Shown in pieces: positions 11,441-22,932 of a stretch of DNA of 64,000 bases. Numbering within the stretch: the first letter of the stretch is position 1; each line of letters opens with the position of its first letter. Position numbers and translations under genes: made by a program. The notes under the pieces are model-generated. The model had not been told where the DNA came from. It did not search any database and saw nothing but the letters and a program-made list of their open reading frames with translations. The DNA is from Phyllostachys edulis (lineage: Eukaryota > Streptophyta > Magnoliopsida > Poales > Poaceae), in assembly GCA_036346405.1 (NCBI GenBank), contig CM070566.1, positions 12,395,533 through 12,459,532 of the forward strand, given 5' to 3'.

Positions 11441-11872
11441 GATAATTGCAAGTACTTGAATGTAGATAAATATGAGTATGTATAAACTACACAAGTTTTG
11501 TATACTCATATGATATGTTTCAAAGTAAAGATCCTTAATGTATGTCTATAAAGGAATATGGATCAATAGTAATGAAACCACAAAATATAGAGTGAACTCC
11601 CCTAGATGTGTGCATACATGAATGTGTAATGAGAACATATGCACATATTCACGTTAGACTATTTGTGGAGTTCAACCTATATTTTGGATTTGAGGAATGC
11701 AACATGATATAAGAATATGATGTCGAATGCATACCTCTTTGATTTTCACCTTTTTATTCAATTGAGACTAAGCAATAGGTATACCAATAAAAGTGTTAGT
11801 CTCATAAATACATTGTCATTAATCACTAAAATACTCCATTAACGCATAATGGTGGGTCTACATTCTTCAATC

Positions 11873-13149
11873 TCCCCCTTTTTGGTGATTGGTGACAAAT
11901 CCTTTATCAATAAGAATATTTGGATATAAATCATCACAAGATAAGAATTTAAGCTATTGAAGTGTAATCATGCATGTTACTAAGCAATTTAAATCATCCT
12001 CCTTTGGTACTTATGCATGAAAAAGTGAAAACAACACAAGAGAGAATCCAAATATATTGATCATATAAACATCCTCCCCTTTTGGCATTAAACACAAAAA
12101 ATCTAAAATAAATCGAAGCCAAAAGGAGACTATGCAAATAAGTTTTCCCATATACTAGTTTACCCAAAACATTTTTCATTTTCACTAAGAAAACCCCTTT
12201 TAGGAAAAACTCCCCCTTACACAAAGGTTGTACTCCTTTGACACACAAAGGCTTTCTCCATCCAATCAATATCTCCATCTTTGTCATCTCTTTGAAATAT
12301 ATCCAAAACTCAAGATGACTACAAACTTTCTCATTTGACCATAATTTGCAACCAAATTCTCCTCCTTTGCCAATAAGCAGCGAAAAATGTCTATTTGTGG
12401 ATCACACTTGAAAGATGGACTTTAAGCATCACTTGTAGATACCACATGTCGACAAGACTTTAAATTGCAAAGTGCTTGAACTTCTCTCGCAAAGATCTTC
12501 AAAGAAAGCATCTAAAGAGAAGAGGGAAAGAGAGAATCCGCTCGTACATGAAGAGTACTTGAGCTTGGTCAAGAGAGGTAAGATCGGCAAGGAATGAGAT
12601 TAGATACAACTTTGAAGGAATAAGTTGATATCACTTGAAGAATACCACTTGTAAAGACAATGATGAATCTCATGCCGAGGTCAAGATGATCAATAGAAGC
12701 TACCACTTAGAAAAAAACCATTTTTATGATAAAAATATCATGAAGCGAACAAAATGGCATATGGAGTCAAATAGGCACTTAAGGGTAGCTAGCGAATACA
12801 ACAAGGATCAATTTGACCAAAGGAAGCAGCCAAAATAGGTTTAGAATTGAATTGAATTGAAATGGTGTCTTGTGATGTAAAAATCGGTAATCTGCAGTTC
12901 AATGGCAGTAGTACCGAAAACAGTAGTACCGCATTGCCATCTGACGATGAGTTCCGATTTTTCTAGGACTTCAAGGATAGATATTGGAATGAAGAGATAT
13001 GCAAATGATCCCTAGTTTTATATAATAGTTTGACGTTTGCAAGATATGTGTGGACATTCAATGATGTAACTGTATGCACTAGATACTGATCCAAGAACTA
13101 GTGCAGATATACACAAAGGGTTTCGAATTCGGAAATCTAGGTCCCAACA
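11873..13149 (-). other. SIRE 3' internal-like sequence running into a gypsy LTR-end relic
   Basis: From 11873 the minus strand has polypurine-like runs (about 12075, 12210) and low-complexity sequence like the non-coding 3' region of SIRE elements; no ORF has a known domain. The last ~130 bases (13020-13149) match the end of element A's LTR: TGCACTAG...GATCC, ACTAGTGCAG, ATACACAxAGGG, GGTCCCxACA. That suggests either the 3' end of a truncated gypsy LTR on the plus strand, or that 9147-13149 is one long minus-sense LTR starting TGTTGGGACCTAG. I cannot separate these. Confidence 0.45.
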
Positions 13150-13779
13150 TTTTGTCAATAACATTAGAATTTAGTTCCTTATCATCCTGTTTGCTACCAA
13201 TTCTCCGGTGGGGATGCGAACGGGTTTCCTCCATAGATAAATAAAGAGTGGGGATAGGATGATAGCCGCCCTGTTGCCATCCCTACTTAGACCCTCGATT
13301 CTCTACATGACCCACAATCGGCGATGGTCACCAAACACACCATTTTTCCCTGTATGCTTCGCCGCCCGTGGGAGCCATACTTCCGTTCTTCAGGCGTGGA
13401 CGCGTGGTGTCAATCGATCGATGTCGGCGAGGAGCATGTGGTGTGACAGCATCGATTACGTGACGGCCGGCGAGTATGCTTGGGGCGGGAGTGCTTCGTG
13501 ATGGTTGGTGAGTCTGTGGCAATGGCAGCTGCATGGCACAGGCCTCACGATGGCGGGTGAGTTTGTGGCAAGCGCCACCGAGCCGCTCAGAATCTGGCTA
13601 TGGTTCCTGGGAAGCTTGCCTCAAGTGCTCCCAATTTCCTCTTCCTTCCCCCAAAACACCCCCATTTTCGCTGCAACCCTGCCCAGTATAGCAAGCGGAG
13701 TACACACGTTCTATGAATTATTTCATTAAGATTTCTAAAATTTTGATTGCCCAAACTAACCTCCAGATGGCCTAGTGCA
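13150..13779. other. Unassigned sequence
   Basis: No domain, RNA gene or terminal repeat recognised. Short overlapping ORFs on both strands are without support. Confidence 0.4.
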
Positions 13780-14332
13780 TGTAACACCCCAAAAATGGTA
13801 TCCGAAATCCCAAGGACAAAAATATGGAATTTTTTTTAAAACTTGTGTGATGATGATGTAATTGCCTAGTTTTTAAGAATCAGTTGGATCGTTTTGGTGC
13901 TTTGAAATTTTCCCAAGAATCGATTGTTAGATTGCATCTCGGCTAAAAATAACTTAAAACAGAACAAGGTTCAATTCTCAAGCCTAGTGCGAAAATACCG
14001 AAATAAGAAAATTCAAAGTTAAATTTAAATTTGAAAGTAGGAGAAGTCAAAAGAGGAATAGCAAAACCCTAGATTCCAATCGGGCCAAAACCTAGCCCAT
14101 TTCTTCTTTTCTTTCTTCTTTTCTCTTCTCCATCTTTCTCCTTCTGTTTTCCTTCCTTTTCTTTCTTTTCTCTTCCCCCACGATCGCGGTCTAATCCACC
14201 CAACCCCCCACCTCGCTCACGGTGCCCATAAGCCACCTGCTCCCTTTCTTTCCTTCGCGCTGACACGCCACATCGTCAAGATTGGCGCCATCCGCCTGCC
14301 CTTGCATTGCGGTTCACTTTGCTTCGCCATGC
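13780..14332 (+). repeat. Gypsy LTR fragment
   Basis: Starts TGTAACACCCCAAAAATGG, the standard opening of chromovirus LTRs, and continues into an AAACCCTAG leader-like part and a CT-rich stretch (14096-14180). It is interrupted at 14333 by the solo LTR and resumes at 16726 for an unknown distance. Its own end was not found. No polypurine tract precedes it. Confidence 0.55.
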
Positions 14333-16725
14333 TGTAACACCCGGCGACAAAGGTCTGGAATATTACTAAATTAAATAATTTAAACAAAGTTAAACTAAAA
14401 CACCTTACAAAATTTCGGCAGAACCTCCTTTGTATAGTATTCTATACCGGAGGTTCCAACAAACAGATATAACATATATAGGTAATCCAACTTGCAATAT
14501 GATCAAGACTTAATCAAAACTGGATATTAGTTACTATAACATCTCAGAGCAACTAAACATCTAGGATATAGATCAAGAGCATCCAAAAACATCTATCCAT
14601 TTATTACAGTTTACGCCAAGCGAAGCAATAATCATAAAGAGTGCTATAAGCGTTCATTCAACTACTAATTAACTTTCTTTTGCATTCCATTGTGGGTAGA
14701 TCATGCTATAGTGCAACAAGACTAATCCTTCTTTCCCCCATGCATGCCGATCTCGTAAAGGTACCTAAAACACAACAAACAGTAAGAGGTGAGTCTAAAG
14801 ACCCAGCAAACATAATAAATGGCACCAATAGCATACATGCATGTAATTCATCAACTGTACTTCACAAATCCACATACCAAATATTTTACATACCTATGCT
14901 ATGCAATATGCTCAACATGCTCTTTATCTTTATCTTTCTCTTTTGCATTTTACCGGTAATGCAAAGTGTGCATCCGTCAATGCATACCCATGCCTGTGCC
15001 GTTTGGCACAGGGACCATTGCCCATACTCCGCAAGTATGGGGACCTAAGCTCATGCTCCACAAGCATGGGGACCTTTAGCCCGTCATAATCATGACGGGG
15101 ACCTCAACAGTTGCTTGGTCATCACATGATCAAGACTTCAATAAACTATCATGATGCATATGTATGAAATCTCCATTTACCACAAACATGCATCCGCAAC
15201 AACATTGCATATGAATAATCTATTCACACTACAAAAGTTCATAATCATAGACTTCATAATTTTCAAACATCATTGAATAGCACGTAACTCACGTAACTCA
15301 TAACACTAGAAAACACGAATATTACCATTCATACCACCTTAGCAATCATGAACAACACAAATACTCATGGTATTTAACAAGCAATGCCATTCATTAAGAT
15401 ATATTCAATCCATCATTATACTTGCCTTAACGCGAGAGAAGCGAGGACATGCGAAGATGCTGCCCGGATCAATCCACCACCTGAATATAATTATAATGCA
15501 CGCTAAGACAACAGCAGTGGACCAACTAAACTATATAAAAACAATCACAAAATCACAAAAGCGTCTAACTCGATCCCAACCCCAATTCCTAAACGTCGAT
15601 CTGTCCCCTCTGTGGACAATCATATTCTAAAATTCATAAATTTTGGTACAGGAGATCAAATGAGGTGTTCTTAGACTTCATGGAAATATAATTAAATTCT
15701 CCAACTAAACCTAGTTGAAGAACCCTTCTGAATCGGCCATCTATTACCCCTACCAAGCCAATTAATAAAACATCGATTTCACATCGGGTTCTCTGGAGAG
15801 TATACTAAAACTACCATAACTTTCAGTAAGAATGTCCAAATCTCACGTTCTTGAGCTTTCTGGAAATAAGAGACAATAATATACAACTTACATTATATTG
15901 AGCTCCTCTAATTTTCCCTTTAACTACTCGTTTAATTCAGATTACTAAAATCTGTCAGAATACCAACAGATCTGCAGAACAGTCCCACTAATAAATTCGT
16001 AACTTCTGCTACAGGGGTCCAAATAATATGATCTAGGACTTCATGGAAAGATGACGACGTCTTCTACATTACTCTAGGAGATGTCTAGAACTGAATCCAC
16101 ACTTAACTATATCAAAACGTCTGTCTAACGCAAACTGTCCTGAACAGGCCAAATTACCGATATTGCTAAATCAACTAATTAAGCATCTAAACAAGGGGGA
16201 ACAGCGGTTACCCTTGAAGAAATGACGAAGAACCTGCTGAGAATGATGATCATGCGCCTATGATCTCCCCCTTCCTCTCTTCTTCCTCTTCTCTCTTCTT
16301 TTGGCTGAATCTCCACTAACCGGTTCCTCTCCTCTTCAATCGACCAGCAGCGGGAAACAGAGTGTGTCACCGGCAGCCGGGGGAAGAACACCAGGGTGCA
16401 AAGCACCAAGGGAGGGGCGGCCAAGAGAGGGTGGTAGGGGCAGCGGCCAAAGGGAGAGATGGGGGGGGGGAGGAGCGGCCAAGGTGGAAGGGCAAAAGGA
16501 GGGGGGCTAGGGTTTGGGGGGGTGAAAAGGAACCTCCCCCCCTTGGCCGACCACCAAATGGCCTTATGGGCCAAAGCCCAGGCCCAGGTTGCCAAGGTTT
16601 TTTGTTAATCCTTCTCCAACTGCTAATTAATTATTTTCCATAAGATCCTTCTCTGGATCGATTTCTAATTACTCCTTTTCTTTAATATTTGGTTTTTCTC
16701 TCGATTTCTACTCTGGAGTATTACA
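14333..16725 (-). mobile_element. Solo gypsy LTR, 2393 bp
   Basis: Plus strand TGTAACACCCGG...GGAGTATTACA, so TG...CA on both strands with short terminal palindromes. ATGC directly repeats on both sides (14329-14332, 16726-16729), which fits a target duplication with one base lost or changed. Read on the minus strand it has the usual LTR order: promoter side, AACCCTAGCC...CTTCTTCCTCT leader, then the AT-rich part. No internal coding region lies next to it, hence a solo LTR left by recombination. Confidence 0.7.
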
Positions 16726-16889
16726 ATGCCACCACAGCACCGCAGAAAGCAGGTCACTAACTCCCGTCATCTGTAGCCGCGCAAGTTGTGTCCACGTCGC
16801 TGCTCCCACGCTTTATGTCATTTTAGTAGCCACCATCTTGAGATTTTTTTAATAATACTTTTTAAAAGATAATTAAAAATAAATAGTCG
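16726..16889. other. Flank between solo LTR and PMD element
   Basis: Continuation of the sequence interrupted at 14333, then AT-rich DNA. No feature recognised. Confidence 0.35.
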
Positions 16890-16904
16890 ATTTTTTTTTC
16901 AAAA

Positions 16905-17000
16905 CTAGCCCCTATCGCCAAAGGAACAGTTGGGGAGCTTCCTATCACCACTTCAATTGTAGCGAGAGTCACGTAAGCTAATTGAACTGGTGACAGGTAA
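16905..17000. repeat. Left subterminal motif cluster of PMD element
   Basis: CTATCGCC...AACAGTT, CTATCACCACTTCAATTG.AGCGA and AGCTAATTGAACTGGTGACAGG are diverged copies of the palindromic motif at 40900-41061. Confidence 0.5.
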
Positions 17001-17554
17001 CTTGTCATTTTTTATTTATGTGTAGCGGTTTTTTTGTAATTTTGTTTTGAAAATTTGGTATCGTTGAAGTGTCCGTGTAATTGAATGCAAAATCGGAGAA
17101 GGCAATGTAATGTGAAGTAGACAATAGACAATATATTTGGGTTTAGTGAAAAGAGATAGATGTAATTTGTTGCATAAGATATGTGGACCATTTGACATGA
17201 AAGATGAAATTTTAGTGCACAAGTCCATTGTCATTTGGGCCTTAATTGTTAAGCGGTTCCCTGCCTTGCTACGTCAAGAATTGAATGCCAAAAGAGAACG
17301 CGATTTGAAGTTGGCTTTACAACGCAGTTGCGAATTGAAATAGACTTTGTAATAAAGTTGTGGATTACACAGCGAGCAGGATTTGGTTACATGCATAAGG
17401 AATGACATTATGCACGATGCAACAAACCGAAATACACCAACGATACATACGTGCCTTTTTGGAATGGAAACAAAGTTGATTGGAACAAAGATCATTAGTT
17501 TCGGCGGCCCATCGCTCCTTTCCCCTTGTCTCCTTGCTACCCGTAGGGATAGAA

Positions 17555-17680
17555 ACGAGCCGAGCCGAGCCGACTCGAGCGAAGCTCGCCCAGGCTCGTT
17601 CTGAACTTTAGCTCAGCTCGGCTCGGCTTGTTTGGAAAACGAGCTAGAAAGCTGGCTCGCAAGCTCGTTCAAGCCAGGAA
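17555..17680. repeat. Left subterminal GAGCCGAGC cluster of hAT
   Basis: CGAGCCGAGCCGAGCCGACTCGAGC, then CTCAGCTCGGCTCGGCTTG and GGCTCGCAAGCTCG. Matching cluster at 21900-22055. Confidence 0.8.
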
Positions 17681-17764
17681 GCACCCAAGCCCAGACACGA
17701 ATCCAGAAGCTAGAAACAAAGGCATAATGTGATCCATTCATCATAAACAAAGCCAGAAACATAA

Positions 17765-18010
17765 CAGTCCATAATCCATACATGCATTCATCATAAATTC
17801 ATAATCCATTCAATTGAAACACTAACACTTAATATTTAACAGTCCATAACTACATGTAATAGTCTATAACTCCATTCTCCATATAACATAATAGTCCATA
17901 ACTCCATATAATAGTCCATAACTCTATTCTCCATATAACATAACAGTCCATAACTCCATATAATAGATTAACAGTCCATAACTCCATATAACAGTCCATC
18001 CATTGATCCA
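17765..18010. repeat. Short tandem repeat AGTCCATAACTCCATATAAC inside hAT
   Basis: About eight irregular copies of ACAGTCCATAACTCCATATA, some with an inserted CTATTCTCC. Non-coding, downstream of the transposase remnant. Confidence 0.75.
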
Positions 18011-18831
18011 TATAATTGTCCATGGATCCATGCTAAGTAGTAAGCACTTAATGTACAAGAGTCCAAAATAACAGTCCAAAGTCTAAACTCCAAAATAAAA
18101 GGTCCTCTTGGCCCGATGTCATGGCGTATTGGCGTCATCTTGTCATCCGAAGCATCCAATGATCCTACAAATACAATGCACAATCAGCCCAAAAAAAATA
18201 TGTACATATGCCCAAGTTGCTAATGACATCTTACGAACATTATGCCTATTGAAAAAGATCCGATGGTCGTGGAATTGTTGCTAATGACATCTTACTGATT
18301 GAAAAACATTGTACATTATGCCTATTGAAAAAGTTCCACATCAATGTTTTTTGGGAAAAAAAGAAGTACATATTGAAAAACAATGTACATTATGCCTATT
18401 GAAAAAAGATCTAGTAAGCTACAAATTGGTGTTCAGTTTGGCATTATGCATCAATGAAGTAAAAGAGCACTTCATATATCTAACACATTGTATATTTTTT
18501 ATGTACCAATGAAGTAAAAGAGCACTTAGAAGTAGTAGCACTCACTAGTTGCTCTCTACGATGCTTTGAGGAAATAGAATAGTTTCAACATCATCCTCGT
18601 CATCTTCTTCCTTAAAACAGAAATAATAATCGAGTTAGCCATGATATGAACAAAAAAGATTAGAAAAGACATATTAAAGTACGCAAGAACCTACCACAAA
18701 TATAGGAGGTCTCATGTCATCAAGTGCATCTCTTATCCAGCTAGAGGCACACACACTAAATATTGAACCATAGTCGAACATAGAGAACTCCGATAGTCAT
18801 CTAGTACTCTACCTTCAGCATTGAAAGTTGA

Positions 18832-20905
18832 TTATGAAGATACACTGCTAGCTGGTATAGTCAAGAAATTCTTAGCCATCTTTGACACTACTGGGAATCT
18901 ATGTGCATTCAAATTCCACCACTCAAGCAATTTGAAGCCCTTGTTATCTAAACTCTCATTCGCTTCATCTAGATAGATAAGCAACTCTGACTTTGAAGGC
19001 CGGTAGAAGTGGAGCATAAGAATGTCTGGCCGAGATGAGGCGAGGATAAAGAGCTGCTTGTACCCATAGTGAAGAGGAGCTTACATCATCTCTACTAGCC
19101 ACCTTGCTGTGCCGATGATCCATCTCGAACTTTGAATACAAATCTTCCAACTCGACCTTCACATCATCAAGCTCATTTACGACCTTTGAGGGCTCATACA
19201 TTTGGTTGAAGCACCAACCAATAAATCTCATCTTAAACCTAGGATCAAGAATAGTAGCAAGGACCATGACATTTTCTTTTCTTTCCAATACTTATCAAAC
19301 TTTTCCAACAATGCAACGACCATGAGCTTCAAATGATCATCTCCGAAGCAATTGCGACTCATAATGCAACCTTCACATTAACTATGTAAGGATAAAAAAT
19401 ATTTGATGTTGGATAAGTTGATCCAAAAAAATGCACTAGTCACTTCAACCAAGGACTTCAATATTGGTGCAATTTTCTCATACAATGCCCAATCTGCTTA
19501 GATGGTTTGCCATTGGTAATTTGCATCCGTGTCGGCATAACACACTAAAGCGTCCTTATAAGCAATGTAGACTGACAACATTTTGTACATGGAACTCCAT
19601 CGTGTGGACACATCAAGGCTCAATCCAGGATCAATTTGCAAAGCAAGTAATGAACAAATTTGTAAAAAGCTAGTGTATACGAGATGGAGACTTCTTTATA
19701 AACTTGACTGTTTCCCTGAGCTTGTTTATCAAAGGTGCTAATGGTAGTAGGCCATCATTTACGACCAAGTTCACCATATGGCAACCACATCGAACATGGA
19801 AATACTTGGCAATGAAATGAGTTGATCCTCTAGCAGCAAACTTGACCATTAAACTACGTACAACAACAGTATTTGAGGAAGCATTATCAAGAGTAAGTGT
19901 GATAATATTATCATCTATCTTCCATTCAGCAATGCAATCAAAGACAGTCTTAGCTATGACAACCCCGTTGCGTGGAGGATCCAACTCAATAAAGGTTAGC
20001 ACACGACATTGCATAACCCAATTTTTATCTATATAATGTGCAACCAAACTCATGTAGCAAAGGTTTTGGTTAAAGGTCCACAAATCACAAGTTAAACTTA
20101 TATGAGAGACACTTATGAGACTCTTCCTAAGGACTTCCCTCTTTGAGTCATAAATCTTGATGCATTCACTTCTTATCATTTTTCTACCAATGGATTGATA
20201 TGATGGATTTAAGGAACGCATCAAAACATTAAACCAAGTGTGCTCGACCGCCTACCATGGCGGGACAAAAGTTCGGATTAGCTTGAACCTTCATCTTAGC
20301 GACCTTATTCTGATATGGTGTGCACTTTGGTATGTGCCTCATCAGATGTGAAGTAGCTCCCCCTTGTTTGTAAGACATGAGTTTGCAGCAAAACCTACAC
20401 TTTGTCCTTGTATCGATCTCTCATTTCTTTGTCTTGGATGGAACATTCACCATCTTGAAGATCTTCCAACAATCTGATCTTTGTTTTTGTCTCCCAATTG
20501 CCTTCAGAGATACGTTCCGCCTTTTGCCTCCCTCTTTGATCTTCCTTGAGACATGGTGACGGTAGTACCATCTTCTATCAATTCCACGGCTCCTTGTTCA
20601 TCATCATTTGAACTTGAAGAATCCACCGAGACATGTCCTTGTCCCCCCTCCACATCAAATGGTACACCATCGTGATCATCATCAGGAATATGATCCCAAT
20701 CCGCATCCTCGCTGGACGCCTGTGATAAAAAAATATAGATAATTAGACAAGGAATTACTCCATCTAACTTGTATACCATTTGACCATCATACACACAAAG
20801 AAGCACATGTACAAATGTTGTGTAGCTCAAAGCAGGTTGTGAGACAACTTCTGTTACAAAGAAAATAATGTTACAAAAGAGTGAACCAGAATGTTGTGCA
20901 CCCAA
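18832..20905 (-). pseudogene. hAT transposase remnant
   Basis: Reading down the minus strand: an acidic N-terminal part (20905-20504; DDDHDGVPFDVEGG...), a BED zinc finger at about 20405-20318 (CRFC, then SHLMRH...C) that binds the terminal repeats, the RNase H-like core (20224-19670; LTCDLWTFNQNLCYMSLVAHYID, LDNASSN, RCGCHMVNLVVNDGL), a linker with LDVSTRWSSMYKML (about 19610) interrupted by a TAA near 19525, then LATILDPRFKM (about 19260) and the C-terminal dimerisation domain (19017-18835; LIYLDEANE...LLEWWNLNAHRFPVVSKMAK). All hAT parts are present in order, but in at least four frames with stops, so it is inactive; some gaps (20710-20880) may be introns. Confidence 0.85.
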
Positions 20906-21899
20906 TCTTCTCTTTACATGACATAATAAACAGGAACAAAATATAGGTCTATGGAGATCTAAACTTCCCTTCTAATCAGTCTTTTTCCCATCCAAATTCA
21001 CAACCATGGTAGGGATTAGGGATATATGGAATAATGCCCACAATTCTAGGTCTCTGAGCGAGAAAAGATTACAAATGGCATTTCGGTTTCCTGCCGCACC
21101 ATTACGACTTCTTGCAATCTCTACAAAAAGCTCATCACCATTGCTTTGATTGATGTATCTAAGTTGTACCGAACACAATCCTCAAAATAAACCTTAATCG
21201 CCCCATTGCCTACTACCGGTAGGAAACAACCCAATCTCACTCAAAAAATCACAATACTATCAAGCTAATAGAAAGGTTGAGCATAGCCACCACGAGCGCC
21301 ATGAGGCTCTTGAAGATGCTACAACACATAGTGATAAAGCCGACTCACCGAGGTCGACGCTACGGTTTGGCGATGTTAGGAGGCGGTGGGAGCCGAGAAG
21401 GCGTCGACCGGTTGCAGCTCGCCGCTAGTGCCCCAACGTTGCCGATTTCTTCCCTAGCGCATGAGACTCCAAGCTCTATTGGTGATCCATGCGTGTCGAT
21501 TGGACTTGGACAGCGCGGCGGATGGAGAGGCCGATGGATGGAGCAGGGGACGGCTGAGGGGGATGGGCTGGCGTGGCAGATGGAGAGGCCAGCAGATGGG
21601 GCACGACCGCACAAAATGGGGTGGAGAGGGGGCGGGGTGGACGGCGTGGTTGAGGAATAGGTGTAGGGGGTGGCAGGCGTGAGGAGAACAGGGAGCATGG
21701 GGCAAGGACCATGGCCGGGTGGATAGGCGGCGGCATGGGGTGGATAGGGAGAGGAAGGGGATCGGGAGGAAGCCACGGAAGGGATCAGTCAATCGAGACT
21801 CGGGAGTCAGGACTTGGGAGGAAGCATGGAGCCTAGAGGAAGGGTCTAGACTCTAGGGCAAGGCCACAAAAGCAAGGCTTGTGGGCGCTCATGGCCCAG

Positions 21900-22055
21900 G
21901 CCGTGGGCGCTCGAGCCAAATGGCTCGCCGAGCGGCTCAGGCTTGGCTCATGTTTTCACTGAGTTGGGAACTGGGCTCAGCTCGGCTCGAAAAATCACAA
22001 GCTCAAGCCGAGCCGGCTCGGCTCGCAACGAGCTCAAGCAGGCTCACGAGCCTTG
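21900..22055. repeat. Right subterminal GAGCCGAGC cluster of hAT
   Basis: CTCGGCTCG, AGCCGAGCCGGCTCGGCTCG and CGAGCTCAAGC-type motifs, inverted relative to the cluster at 17555. Confidence 0.8.
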
Positions 22056-22082
22056 AGCCATTTTTCTAGCCCTAGCTACCCG

Positions 22083-22932
22083 CGGTGGCGACGGCCAGTC
22101 TCGAAGTCATCCATGTCCTACGAGACAGGCCAGACGGTTGAATGATGTTAGGATAACACAACGTCAAACCAAATTAATAATTATGATGCATACTAAACAT
22201 AACTTACCTATTCGATTCGAGTGCGCTGGGCGGCGTGGAGCAGTAATCGCCCACGGTCTCACTTGCGAGAGCTTTTCCTTGTCCCTTGTTGCCTTGGCGG
22301 TGGCGGCGATCTCAAGTCATCCGTGTCCCACGAGGCGGGCGGGCGCTTGAGCGATGTTAGCATAATGCAACATTGGACCAAATTAATAATTATGATGTAT
22401 AATGAACATAACTTACCTCTTGGATCCAGAGTGCGCCGGGCGGCGAGGAGCGATAATCTGACCCACGGTCTCACGTGCAATAGCCTTCCCTTGTCCGTCG
22501 CCCGCCTAGCCTTGTCGTACTCATCTTCTTTCTTGGGCTCGTCCAGATGCCTTTTCAGTTGGAAACCGATATGTTGTGGAGTATGGACCGTTCACGCACC
22601 ACACGATGAAATGCAGAGTTGGGCTGGGTAGGGTATGTGTCGGACATCGCAGCCTCATGTTGTGGTGGGTCGGGCATGACCCTCATGTAGCGTACCCTCG
22701 TTCGACTGGAGTACCACTCGATGTACTCCGCGTACGTGTCGGGGTCATAGGGAGCGTCCTCCTCGACATCATCACCAATGGCATTGACCCAGCCCTGGAT
22801 CCAAGGGAACATCTTCTGTGTCTTGGAAACCATAGCAGATACTCCCTTCCTAGTGTACTTGTGGAAGGCAAAACGATTGTTTCATAGGTACGTGTCACAA
22901 ATGGCAAGACGGAAGTAAAATGTGAAATTACC
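22083..22932 (-). pseudogene. PMD gene, 3' half (cut off by retrotransposon B)
   Basis: Continues the gene at 38698-40073; the two parts meet at the TTACC target duplication of retrotransposon B. The frame 22833-22555 (KMFPWIQGWVNAIGDDVEED...YAEYIEWYSSRTRVRYMRV) looks like the C-terminal W..YL.WY...TR part of plant-mobile-domain proteins of grass transposons. After it come two to three copies of an exon-intron unit of about 209 bp (see the repeat entry). The last copy is interrupted by the hAT element: MDDFETGRRHRG at 22113-22078 continues on the far side, at 17543 and below, as QGDKGKER. Confidence 0.65.
22085..22530 (-). repeat. Tandem exon-intron module in the PMD gene tail
   Basis: Two clear units and a partial third. 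Each has, on the minus strand, an exon with GACxxGGATGACTT..., a DKGK/RQQGTRK-like coding stretch and GTGAGACCGTGGG.., then a 5' splice site (GAG|GTAAGTTATGTT or TAG|GTAAGTTATGTT) and a short intron with ATTATTAATTTGGT and CTAACATC before the next exon. The spacing of the GTCC/GGAC mark is about 209 bp (22109 and 22318). The same design occurs at 45360-45965 behind a different gene. Confidence 0.7.

Larger units (their letters stand above)
9147..11872 (-). repeat. SIRE-type copia LTR, minus sense
   Basis: On the plus strand it opens TGTAAGATCGAGG..AGGGGGCGTGAATAGG and closes ...TACATTCTTCA. Read on the minus strand, this is an LTR that ends in the CACGCCCCCT..CTCGATCTTACA block typical of grass SIRE/Maximus copia LTRs. 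At its other edge (11873-11889) sits the SIRE polypurine junction (minus strand: CCAAAAAGGGGGAGAT). A minus-strand TATA box lies at 9914-9924. It may extend to 13149 (see that entry). No target duplication was found. Confidence 0.65.
17544..22074 (-). mobile_element. hAT transposon, 4531 bp, with 8-bp target duplication
   Basis: GCTACCCG stands at 17536-17543 and again, exactly, at 22075-22082. Inside these the ends are TAGGGATAGAAA and, on the other strand, TAGGGCTAGAAA: 12-bp terminal inverted repeats with one mismatch. Next to both ends are clusters of GAGCCGAGC/GGCTCGGCTC, the subterminal transposase-binding repeats usual for hAT elements. A broken hAT transposase lies inside on the minus strand. 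The element sits within the 3' exon repeats of the PMD gene. Confidence 0.95.

Noticed and set aside
9142..13154. 9147-13149 as a single 4-kb solo LTR
   Set aside because: It has TG...CA ends, but flanks ACCCT and TTTTG differ, and a polypurine junction lies inside at 11873. Left as an alternative only.
16179..16643. ORFs of 93-138 residues on both strands
   Set aside because: They lie in the leader part of the solo LTR at 14333-16725, are low-complexity and overlap antisense.
21277..21792. Overlapping ORFs up to 138 residues, upstream of the hAT transposase
   Set aside because: Low-complexity Pro/Ser/Arg-rich frames in a GC-rich stretch; no motif. Probably the promoter/leader of the hAT gene.
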